DNA from: Egaibacter sp046050465
GTDB taxonomy: Bacteria; Pseudomonadota; Gammaproteobacteria; Burkholderiales; Burkholderiaceae_C
Direction: 5' to 3'
DNA length: 13,576 bases
NCBI GenBank assembly: GCA_046050465.1
Contig: JBJOPS010000021.1
Span: 1-13,576 of the forward strand
Made by a program: the position numbers and the translations under genes. The notes beneath the pieces are model-generated. The model did no database searches. It had not been told where the DNA came from and worked only from the letters and a program-made list of their open reading frames with translations. Below, piece by piece: positions 6,356 to 12,683 of this stretch. Within the stretch, counting starts at the first letter, position 1. Each line of letters begins with the position of its first letter.

Positions 6356-7858
6356 ATGCTTTTGACCACACAAACCAATCTGCACACAGCGCCGTCGTCC
6401 TTTGTCCCGAATGGGAGGTGGCTTGCCCGATGCCCCACGGCACTAGTTGCGGCGCTGGGCATCTGGTGTGGGTCTCTTTTTGCCCAGAACGGTTTTCCGG
6501 CCGAAGTGGACGCCGCCCTGCAGCGGGCGAGGGTGCCGCGCGATGCCATCAGCCTGCTGGTGGTGGATGCCGAGGGCAAGGCCGCGCCGCGCCTGAGCCA
6601 CCGTGCCAATGTGCCCGTGAACCCGGCATCCATCATGAAGCTGGTGACCACTTACGCCGCGCTGGACTTGCTGGGGCCTGCCTTCACCTGGAACACACCG
6701 GTTTATATCGAAGGCGCGGTGCGCGAGGGCACGCTGTACGGCAATCTGTATATCAAGGGCCAGGGCGACCCCAAGCTGGTGCTGGAGCGCATGCTGCTGC
6801 TGCTGCGGCGCCTGCAGGGTCTGGGCGTGAAGACGATTGCTGGTGATATCGTGCTGGACCGCAGCGCGTTTGAAACCGTGGAGCAGGACCCCGCCAATTT
6901 CGACGGCGAACCCCTGCGGCCCTACAACGTGGCGCCGGATGCGCTGTTGATCAACTTCAAATCTGTGGTCATGACGTTCTCGCCCGACCGCACCACCAAC
7001 CTCGCTCAGGTCAGCTTTGACCCACCGCTGGCGGGCGTGCAGATGCAGACCACCGTGCCATTGTCCGCCGGTGACTGTGCCGACTACCGCGGCACGCTCA
7101 AAGCGGAATTCGCCGACCCCAAACACATCCATTTCACCGGCACCTATCCGTGGAGCTGCGGCGAAAAGGCCTGGCCCGTGGCCTATGCCGACCCCAAAAC
7201 CTACGCCACACGCGCCGTGGAAGGCATGTGGCTGGAGATGGGCGGCAAGATCGGTGGCACCGTGCACGAAGGCAAGGTGCCACTGGTGCAGGGCACCGCC
7301 ATGAAACCGGTGTTCGAGGTCAATTCACCGGCACTGGCGGAGGTGATTCGCGACATCAACAAATACAGCAACAACGTCATGGCACAGCAGGTGTTTCTGA
7401 CACTCAGCCTGCAATCCAAAGCCGTGATGAATGGCGGCGGCCCGGCCACGCTGGATGCCTCTCGCGACGTGGTGCGCCGCTGGTGGAAAGACCGTATTGG
7501 CACCGACGATGCGCCCGCTATGGACAACGGCTCGGGCCTGTCGCGTGTGGAGCGCATCAGCGCGCAGGCACTGGGGCGTTTGCTGCAAAACGCCTATGTG
7601 TCGCCGTTGATGCCGGAACTGATGTCGTCATTGCCCATTACCGGTGTGGACGGCACACTGCGCCGCAGCCGCACCAAAGCCTCTGGCAGCGCCCACCTGA
7701 AGACTGGCACCCTGCGCGACGTGGTGGGTGTGGCGGGTTATGTGCACGCCGCCAGTGGCAAACGTTATGTGCTGGTGGCCATCACCAACCATGCGAATGC
7801 TGGCGCCACGAGACCGGCCATTGAAGCGCTGATGGACTGGGCCTGGAAAGACAACTGA
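6356..7858 (+). CDS. dacB: D-alanyl-D-alanine carboxypeptidase/endopeptidase (PBP4, peptidase S13)
   Basis: PBP4 cleaves terminal D-alanine and peptide crosslinks in peptidoglycan in the periplasm. All three active-site motifs of the penicillin-binding fold are present: SIMK with nucleophile Ser92 and Lys95, SNN at 338-340, and KTG at 449-451. Length (500 residues) and the large insert between the first two motifs fit peptidase S13. The N-terminus has a signal peptide with basic RWLAR, a hydrophobic core (ALVAALGIWCGSLFA) and probable cleavage after SLFA. I start at ATG 6356; an in-frame GTG two codons upstream (6350) is the alternative. No ribosome site is visible. The gene converges on the sua5-type gene with 19 bases between stops and no terminator hairpin seen there. 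Confidence 0.95.
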   Translation: MLLTTQTNLHTAPSSFVPNGRWLARCPTALVAALGIWCGSLFAQNGFPAEVDAALQRARVPRDAISLLVVDAEGKAAPRLSHRANVPVNPASIMKLVTTYAALDLLGPAFTWNTPVYIEGAVREGTLYGNLYIKGQGDPKLVLERMLLLLRRLQGLGVKTIAGDIVLDRSAFETVEQDPANFDGEPLRPYNVAPDALLINFKSVVMTFSPDRTTNLAQVSFDPPLAGVQMQTTVPLSAGDCADYRGTLKAEFADPKHIHFTGTYPWSCGEKAWPVAYADPKTYATRAVEGMWLEMGGKIGGTVHEGKVPLVQGTAMKPVFEVNSPALAEVIRDINKYSNNVMAQQVFLTLSLQSKAVMNGGGPATLDASRDVVRRWWKDRIGTDDAPAMDNGSGLSRVERISAQALGRLLQNAYVSPLMPELMSSLPITGVDGTLRRSRTKASGSAHLKTGTLRDVVGVAGYVHAASGKRYVLVAITNHANAGATRPAIEALMDWAWKDN

Positions 7859-7877
7859 GTTGTGTCTGGACGGCAGG

Positions 7878-8900
7878 CTATGACGCTGCCGCGCGCTGCA
7901 ACCGGTCCCGCACACCAGCCCACTCGGGCTCATCCGGCGGCGTTTCCACCCAGATGAGTTTCGCGCCCTGGTCGTCAAAGTCGCGCAACACGGCAAACAA
8001 TTGCTGTGCCGTAGCTGCAGCGTCATCAGGCATGCGACGGCGCAACACTTTGGATGACGACGACCGCAAAACGACCCGGGAATACGTGGCAATGACGGTG
8101 CCAGTGCCGTCGATTTCCGACCCCAGCACATCCAGCGCCGCCTGCAACGCGGGGGCCTCCATCAGGCGAACACGGGCACGTGGTGCGTAGTGTGACTCCA
8201 GCGTGCCAGGGGCCCGGGGGGCAGGCAAATTCTGCGTGAGCAGCTCATCATTTAATAGCGCGGACTGAGCGCAGGTTGCCTGAACCTGCTCCCAGGTGAT
8301 GGCGCCAGGGCGCAACAACACCGGCGCACCGCGGGTGCAATCGACGATGGTGGACTCGATACCCACCGCGCAGGCGCCACCGTCCAGAATCAGCAAGCTG
8401 TCATCGAACTCACCGCGCACATGGGCCGCAGTCGTGGGGCTCACGCGGCCAAACTGGTTGGCACTGGGGGCAGCCAGGCCCATGACACCCACATCCAGAC
8501 ACGCCTTGAGCAGGGCCTGCGCCACCGGGTGTGACGGGCAGCGCAGACCAATGGAATTTTGCCCGCCCGCTGCCGCCGCGCCACGGTCTGCACAACGCGG
8601 CAAAATCAGGGTCAGCGGCCCCGGCCAGAATGCCTGCATCAGCTTGCGGGCAAACTCCGGCACTTCGGCGGCGAAATACGCCACGCCAGCGGCGCCCTGA
8701 TCGGTGTCGGTAACGTGCACGATCAAAGGATGGTCACTGGGGCGTCCTTTGGCCGCGAAGATTCTGGCAACCGCGGCATCGCTGCCCGCATCGGCGCCCA
8801 AGCCGTAAACCGTCTCGGTCGAAAAGGCGACCAGTTCGCCGCGGGCTGCCGCTTCAGCGCCACGGATGATCGACCCGGCAAGACGTCCGTCCAGAATCAT
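7878..8900 (-). CDS. L-threonylcarbamoyladenylate synthase, Sua5 type (two-domain)
   Basis: This enzyme makes threonylcarbamoyl-AMP from threonine, bicarbonate and ATP for the tRNA t6A modification. The 340-residue protein has the YrdC domain first: STETVYGLGADA at 27-38, AVARIFAAKGRPSDHPLIVH at 43-62, LTLILPR at 96-102, PSANQFGRVSPTTA at 145-158 and LDGGACAVGIESTIVDC near 172-188. It also has the C-terminal Sua5 domain, entered through APGTLESHYAPRARVRL at 230-246. It is thus the long Sua5 form rather than the short TsaC form. Residues 214-225 in the interdomain linker are encoded by a partial copy of the dispersed repeat. It starts 20 bases after the purK stop and is probably the last gene of purE-purK-sua5. 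Confidence 0.94.
   Translation of the reverse strand: MILDGRLAGSIIRGAEAAARGELVAFSTETVYGLGADAGSDAAVARIFAAKGRPSDHPLIVHVTDTDQGAAGVAYFAAEVPEFARKLMQAFWPGPLTLILPRCADRGAAAAGGQNSIGLRCPSHPVAQALLKACLDVGVMGLAAPSANQFGRVSPTTAAHVRGEFDDSLLILDGGACAVGIESTIVDCTRGAPVLLRPGAITWEQVQATCAQSALLNDELLTQNLPAPRAPGTLESHYAPRARVRLMEAPALQAALDVLGSEIDGTGTVIATYSRVVLRSSSSKVLRRRMPDDAAATAQQLFAVLRDFDDQGAKLIWVETPPDEPEWAGVRDRLQRAAAS
8226..8259 (-). repeat. Dispersed repeat, partial copy E (in the Sua5 linker)
   Basis: On the minus strand it begins GCTATTAAATGATGAGCTGC, then TCACGCAGAATT, matching the 5' half of the repeat seen in copies A, B and D. The 3' half is not recognisable. It encodes about residues 214-225 (LLNDELLTQN) in a third reading frame relative to the other copies. 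Because it is short, the assignment is moderate. Confidence 0.45.
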
Positions 8901-8920
8901 GGGTACTTCACAACGGCAGA

Positions 8921-10105
8921 TTACGAGAAGACAATGCCCAGCAGACCGGCAGCGCGCGCAGCCGTATCACGCACCTGCCCGATGGTGGCGCCGGTGATGT
9001 TGAGGTGCCCCATCTTGCGGCCCTTGCTGGCCTTGAGCTTGCCGTACAGATGCAAATGGGTACCCGGCAAGGCCAGCACCTGATCCCACGGCGGCGTGAC
9101 GCCGTCTTTCCACAAGTCACCCAGCAGGTTGAGCATGATGGCCGGGCTGTGCTGGCGCGGCTGTTGTAGCGGCAAACCTGCCAGCGCACGCACCTGCAGG
9201 TCAAACTGCGACTCGTCGCAGGCGTCCATCGTGTAGTGGCCGCTGTTGTGCGGACGGGGGGCAATTTCGTTCACCACCAACGCGCTCTGGCCATTCTCAC
9301 CCGCCACCACGAAAAACTCCACGCACATTACGCCGACATATTGCAACTCGTTTGCTATGGATTTTGCAGCTACTACTGCTTGACTGGCAAGGGCTAAGGG
9401 CACATTTCCCTCATAAACTTCGGTGACAGCCAGAATACCGGCGCGGTGTTCGTTGAGTTGCACCGGGAAATTCACAATGGCACCGTCCCAGCCGCGCGCC
9501 ACGATCACCGAGCACTCGGCCTGCAGGGGCAGCATGGCTTCCAGCACGCAGGGAACCGACTTCAGCTCGGCCCAGGCTGCCTGCAGCGCCGCACGATCGG
9601 CCACCCGCACCTGCCCCTTGCCGTCGTAACCCAGCCTGGCGGTTTTCAGAATGCCGGGCAACAAGCCGTCCGCCACGCTGGCGAGTTGCTCGGGCGTGGT
9701 GATCACAGCATAGGGTGCACAGGGCACGCCGCAGCGCACAAAGTGGGCCTTTTCCTTGATGCGGTCCTGCGCAATACTGACAGCGTTCGCGCCTGGCGCC
9801 ACGGGACGGTGGGCGCCCAGCGTGAATAGCGCCGGTGACGGCACATTTTCAAATTCGGTGGTGATCGCTGCGCAGCGCTGCATCAGCTGCGCCAGGCCCT
9901 GCTCGTCCAGGTAATCGGTCTGGATGTGAAAGTGGCTCACCAGCCCGGCAGGGCTGACCGGATCGGGGTCCAGCACCGCCGTGAAATAACCCATGCGCTG
10001 GGCAGCATGCACGAACATGCGCCCCAGCTGGCCGCCACCCATCACACCCAGTGTGGTCTGCTGCCCCGAGGCCGTGGTGCCCGGCAGAATGGTTTGTGCG
10101 CTCAT
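8921..10105 (-). CDS. purK: N5-carboxyaminoimidazole ribonucleotide synthase
   Basis: PurK is an ATP-grasp enzyme that carboxylates AIR to N5-CAIR with ATP and bicarbonate in de novo purine synthesis. The 394-residue product starts with a nucleotide-binding loop (LGVMGGGQLGRM at 19-30). It then shows ITTEFENVP, the ATP-grasp segment GILKTARLGYDGKGQ, YVGVMCVEFFV and the metal and substrate region NEIAPRPHNSGHYTMDAC, all typical of PurK. Its ATG overlaps the purE stop by four bases (ATGA), a classic coupled arrangement. Residues 232-251 (roughly PLALASQAVVAAKSIANE) are encoded by repeat copy C read in antisense. Compared from memory with other PurK proteins, this segment has normal length. Confidence 0.96.
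   Translation of the reverse strand: MSAQTILPGTTASGQQTTLGVMGGGQLGRMFVHAAQRMGYFTAVLDPDPVSPAGLVSHFHIQTDYLDEQGLAQLMQRCAAITTEFENVPSPALFTLGAHRPVAPGANAVSIAQDRIKEKAHFVRCGVPCAPYAVITTPEQLASVADGLLPGILKTARLGYDGKGQVRVADRAALQAAWAELKSVPCVLEAMLPLQAECSVIVARGWDGAIVNFPVQLNEHRAGILAVTEVYEGNVPLALASQAVVAAKSIANELQYVGVMCVEFFVVAGENGQSALVVNEIAPRPHNSGHYTMDACDESQFDLQVRALAGLPLQQPRQHSPAIMLNLLGDLWKDGVTPPWDQVLALPGTHLHLYGKLKASKGRKMGHLNITGATIGQVRDTAARAAGLLGIVFS
9354..9411 (+). repeat. Dispersed 58-base repeat, copy C (antisense within purK)
   Basis: On the plus strand it begins GCTATGGATTTTGCAGCTAC and contains GGGCTAAGGGC followed by ATTT at the same spacing as copy B, with about 35 of 58 bases identical ungapped. The central part holds an inverted pair (CTTG-5 bases-CAAG). 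It is oriented against the purK reading direction, unlike the other copies, which run with their host genes. Confidence 0.65.
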
Positions 10106-10614
10106 GCGCCGGCCTTGGCGCCAGCGTCCGGCGGAGGCACGATCATGTCCCTTGCGGCCAGCGTTTGTTTCGTGCGAAACGCTTCCAGTTTCGCCTTCAG
10201 TGCTGGGTCGTGCAGCGCCAGCATGGCTACGGCAAACAGCGCAGCGTTGGCTGCGCCCGCTGCGCCAATCGCAAAAGTCGCCACCGGCACGCCTTTAGGC
10301 ATCTGCACAATGCTGTGTAGCGAATCCACGCCGCTGAGGTGTTTGCTGGCCACCGGCACACCCAGCACCGGCACCGTGGTTTTGGCCGCCAGCATGCCCG
10401 GCAGGTGCGCCGCACCGCCCGCACCCGCGATGATGGCCTGCAGCCCACGCGTGCCGGCACTCTCGGCATAGGCGAACATGTCGTCAGGCATGCGGTGGGC
10501 TGAAACCACCCTGGCTTCGTATGTCACGCCAAACTGTTGGAGAATCTCTACTGCGTGCTGCATCGTGTCCCAGTCGGAACTGGAGCCCATCACCACGCCA
10601 ATTTGAATGTTCAT
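10102..10614 (-). CDS. purE: N5-carboxyaminoimidazole ribonucleotide mutase (class I PurE)
   Basis: PurE moves the carboxyl group of N5-CAIR (made by PurK) to give CAIR, the substrate of PurC. The 170-residue protein has the class I signatures VVMGSSSDW at 7-15, VSAHRMPD at 37-44 (with the catalytic histidine) and IAGAGGAAHLPG at 62-73, then VPVASKHLSGVDSLHSIVQMP. The chosen start, ATG 10614, gives the normal family start MNIQIGVVMG; the longer frame upstream is not PurE-like and overlaps the trx-type gene. No ribosome site is visible upstream. The stop overlaps the purK start. The presence of PurK implies the two-step bacterial route. Confidence 0.97.
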   Translation of the reverse strand: MNIQIGVVMGSSSDWDTMQHAVEILQQFGVTYEARVVSAHRMPDDMFAYAESAGTRGLQAIIAGAGGAAHLPGMLAAKTTVPVLGVPVASKHLSGVDSLHSIVQMPKGVPVATFAIGAAGAANAALFAVAMLALHDPALKAKLEAFRTKQTLAARDMIVPPPDAGAKAGA

Positions 10615-10719
10615 AGGATTGTTGGAGGACCGGGTGGCTGTGGCAATATGCTCAGCAACAGCGGCTTGTCTCCCCATATTTAGCCTTGATTTTACTTTTT
10701 CACCCCCAAGTGATGCCGA
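10615..10719. promoter_or_regulatory. Divergent intergenic region between purE and the cnoX-like gene
   Basis: These 105 bases must contain the promoters of both genes. The centre (10673-10700) is AT-rich against a GC-rich background. On the minus strand TAAAAT (10694-10689) is a 5/6 match to a -10 box for purE, without a convincing -35. Toward the plus strand TATTTA near 10678 is a weaker candidate. I saw no clear PurR-type operator or riboswitch. Confidence 0.35.
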
Positions 10720-11676
10720 ATGATTGATGTAACCGTACAAAACTTTGATGCCGAGGTAATTGAAGCCTCGATGACCACCCCCGTGCTGGTCGATTTCTGG
10801 GCACCCTGGTGCGGCCCCTGCAAGGTCATCGGACCGCTGCTGGAAAAGGCTGAAGTGGACTACGGCGGGCGCTTCAAGCTCGCCAAGATTGATTCCGACC
10901 AGCAGCAGGAGTTGAGCCAGGCATTCGGCATCCGCAGCATCCCCACCTGTGTGTTGATGATGGGTGGCAAACCGGTGGACGGCTTCATGGGCGCGGTGCC
11001 CGAGGGTCAGCTCAAGACGTTTCTGGATAAACATGTGCCCTCGCTGGGCGAGCTGGAAGTCGAGGCGGACGCCGAAGACGCGCAGGCCCTGATTGCCGCC
11101 GGCGACCCGCACGCAGCTCTGCACAAATTGCACGAGGCACTGACCATCAACCCCGGCAACGACGACGCACGCTACGACTACGTCAAGCTGCTAATCGAGA
11201 ACAACCTGCTGGAAGACGCCGAAGCTGCACTGGCACCGGCGCTGGCCGCCATCCCCCGCCAGTTGCGCTTTGATGCCCTTGAGCAATTTCTGAATGCTAT
11301 TAAATTTGTAACTACTCATGCACAAGGGACGTGGGCTACAGAGCAATTTGATACCCTGATTGCAACCAATAAACGTGATTTTGACACCCGGCTGGCCAAA
11401 GCCCGCGTGCTGATGGTGGGTGGCAACTGGACAGGGGCCATGGACGAGCTGCTGGAAATCATCATGCGCGACAAGGCCTGGGGCGATGCGGTGCCGCGCA
11501 AGACGTTCGTGGCCATTCTGGAACTACTGACCCCGCCCAAACCCAAGGCAAACCCGCAGGACACCGGCAAGACCGCAGGCGGCATCGAGATCGCCGGCAA
11601 GGTGGTGGCCGAGCAGGACCCGCAGGCCCAGCTGGTGTCGGCTTACCGGCGCAAGCTCAGCATGGCGCTGAACTGA
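10720..11676 (+). CDS. Thioredoxin-TPR protein, CnoX/YbbN-like chaperedoxin
   Basis: The 318-residue protein joins an N-terminal thioredoxin domain (about 1-108) to a helical TPR-like region (about 115-318), the layout of CnoX (YbbN) chaperedoxins. These hold unfolding, oxidised proteins and pass them to folding chaperones. The active site is a full WCGPC (Trp30, Cys31, Cys34) within VLVDFWAPWCGPCK. The cis-proline region IRSIPTCVLMMGG is also intact, so thiol-disulfide activity is likely; the E. coli protein lacks the canonical motif. No signal peptide is seen, so it is cytoplasmic. Residues 193-212 come from repeat copy D. It sits alone on the plus strand between purE and purC and converges on purC with 10 bases between stops. 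Confidence 0.9.
   Translation: MIDVTVQNFDAEVIEASMTTPVLVDFWAPWCGPCKVIGPLLEKAEVDYGGRFKLAKIDSDQQQELSQAFGIRSIPTCVLMMGGKPVDGFMGAVPEGQLKTFLDKHVPSLGELEVEADAEDAQALIAAGDPHAALHKLHEALTINPGNDDARYDYVKLLIENNLLEDAEAALAPALAAIPRQLRFDALEQFLNAIKFVTTHAQGTWATEQFDTLIATNKRDFDTRLAKARVLMVGGNWTGAMDELLEIIMRDKAWGDAVPRKTFVAILELLTPPKPKANPQDTGKTAGGIEIAGKVVAEQDPQAQLVSAYRRKLSMALN
11296..11353 (+). repeat. Dispersed 58-base repeat, copy D (in the CnoX-like gene)
   Basis: It begins GCTATTAAATTTGTAACTAC and ends with GGGCTACAGAGCAATTTGA, matching copy B at 37 of 58 bases ungapped. It encodes residues 193-212 (AIKFVTTHAQGTWATEQF), in the same frame as copies A and B. It is clearly AT-richer than the flanking sequence, and the host region keeps a plausible TPR-domain length. 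Confidence 0.72.
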
Positions 11677-11686
11677 TTGCGAGCTT

Positions 11687-12595
11687 TCAAGCGCTGGTCA
11701 GGCGCGTCAGCGCCTCCTGGTATTTCGCGGCCGTTTTAGCAATCACCTCGTTGGGCACGCGGGGCGCTGGCGGGGTTTTTCCCCAGGGCTTGCCGTCTAT
11801 GCGCACCTGTTCCAGCCAGTCGCGCACAAACTGCTTGTCGTAGCTGGGCGGGTTGATACCCTCCTGGTAACTTTCCGCAGGCCAGAAGCGGGACGAGTCA
11901 GGCGTCAGCACCTCGTCCATCAGCGTCAGCGTGTCATCGGTGTCCAGACCAAATTCAAACTTGGTGTCGGCAATGATGATGCCTTTTTTGATGGCCATCT
12001 CGCAGGCGGCCTTGTACAGCTGGATGCTGATGTCGCGGATGCGGGTGGCCAGATCCAGGCCAATCATCTCCACCGTCTTTTCGAAAGTGATGTTTTCGTC
12101 ATGGTCGCCCACGGCAGCTTTGGCCGCGGGGGTGTAGATGGGCTCCGGCAATTTCGACGCGTTCTTCAGCCCCGGCGGCAGCTTCACGCCGCAAACGGCG
12201 CTGTTTTCCTGATATTCCTTCCAGCCGCTGCCCGCCAGATAGCCGCGCACCACGGCCTCCACGGGCAGGGGTTTTAGCCGTTTGACCAGCATGGAGCGGC
12301 CCTGAACCTGAGGCAATTCATCAGCGGCCACCACACTTTCGGGCGCATCGCCGGTCAAATGGTTGGGGCAAACGTAGCCCAGCTTGTCAAACCAGAACAG
12401 CGCCATTTGCGTCAGGAGAACGCCTTTACCGGGAATGGGCTCGCCCATGATCACGTCAAACGCGCTCAGACGGTCACTCGCCACCATCAGGATGTGCTGG
12501 TCGCCCACGGCGTAGTTGTCACGAACCTTGCCACGTGCGAGCAACGGTAGGCTGTGTAGGGCAGAAGTGTGTACGGACGAAACGGGGGATGTCAT
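11687..12595 (-). CDS. purC: Phosphoribosylaminoimidazole-succinocarboxamide synthase (SAICAR synthetase)
   Basis: PurC joins CAIR and aspartate with ATP to give SAICAR, the step after PurE. The 302-residue protein is the longer PurC type. Motifs are LLARGKVRDNY at 18-28, ILMVASDRLSAFDVIM at 35-50, IPGKGVLLTQMALFWF, CPNHLTG, the substrate loop VEAVVRGYLAGSGWKEY, KLPEPIYTPAAKA with GDHDENI, IIADTKFEFGLD, LMDEVLTPDSSRFWP and SYDKQFVRDWL. I chose ATG 12595; an in-frame TTG at 12610 would add five residues and lies directly after a terminator-like T-run. No ribosome site is evident. It follows fba by 86 bases. Confidence 0.96.
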   Translation of the reverse strand: MTSPVSSVHTSALHSLPLLARGKVRDNYAVGDQHILMVASDRLSAFDVIMGEPIPGKGVLLTQMALFWFDKLGYVCPNHLTGDAPESVVAADELPQVQGRSMLVKRLKPLPVEAVVRGYLAGSGWKEYQENSAVCGVKLPPGLKNASKLPEPIYTPAAKAAVGDHDENITFEKTVEMIGLDLATRIRDISIQLYKAACEMAIKKGIIIADTKFEFGLDTDDTLTLMDEVLTPDSSRFWPAESYQEGINPPSYDKQFVRDWLEQVRIDGKPWGKTPPAPRVPNEVIAKTAAKYQEALTRLTSA

Positions 12596-12610
12596 GTCGG
12601 AACCAAGCAA

Positions 12611-12639
12611 GAGAAAAGACCTGCAAACGGCACGTTTGC
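12611..12639 (-). terminator. Terminator-like hairpin in front of purC
   Basis: On the minus strand CGGCAAACG-TGC-CGTTTGC has a perfect 7-bp stem (12639-12633 with 12629-12623) and a 3-base loop. It is followed after AGG by TCTTTTCTC (12619-12611). This resembles a Rho-independent terminator for fba, 43 bases past its stop. It ends only 15 bases before the purC ATG, so it may instead act as an attenuator or partial terminator within an fba-purC transcript. Confidence 0.5.
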
Positions 12640-12662
12640 CGACTGCAGGCCCCGATTATCGC

Positions 12663-12683
12663 AAGGCGCGTGATTCGCGCCTT
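12663..12683 (-). other. GC-rich hairpin overlapping the fba stop codon
   Basis: AAGGCGCG and CGCGCCTT form a perfect 8-bp stem around a 5-base loop, beginning inside the fba TAA. No T-run follows on either strand, so it is a weak terminator at most. It may stabilise the 3' end of fba mRNA. Confidence 0.45.

Noticed and set aside
6443..7267. Long open frame antisense to dacB (274 codons)
   Set aside because: It mirrors dacB codon structure in GC-rich sequence and shows no family motif; dacB has all three catalytic motifs.
7859..7877. Bidirectional terminator between dacB and the Sua5-type gene
   Set aside because: The 19-base gap contains no stem-loop or T-run that I can see.
10640..10682. 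Possible seventh copy of the dispersed repeat (AATATGCTCAGCAAC, then ATATTTAGCC)
   Set aside because: Only one short segment matches and the spacing to the rest does not fit the 58-base register.
10615..11133. N-terminal extension of the purE frame to 343 codons
   Set aside because: The upstream part runs antisense through the thioredoxin domain and PurE proteins start at MNIQIGVVMG-like sequence.
11701..11714. GGCGC-GTCA-GCGCC hairpin as terminator between the cnoX-like gene and purC
   Set aside because: It has a short stem without a T-run and lies within the purC coding end; such hairpins are common in GC-rich DNA.
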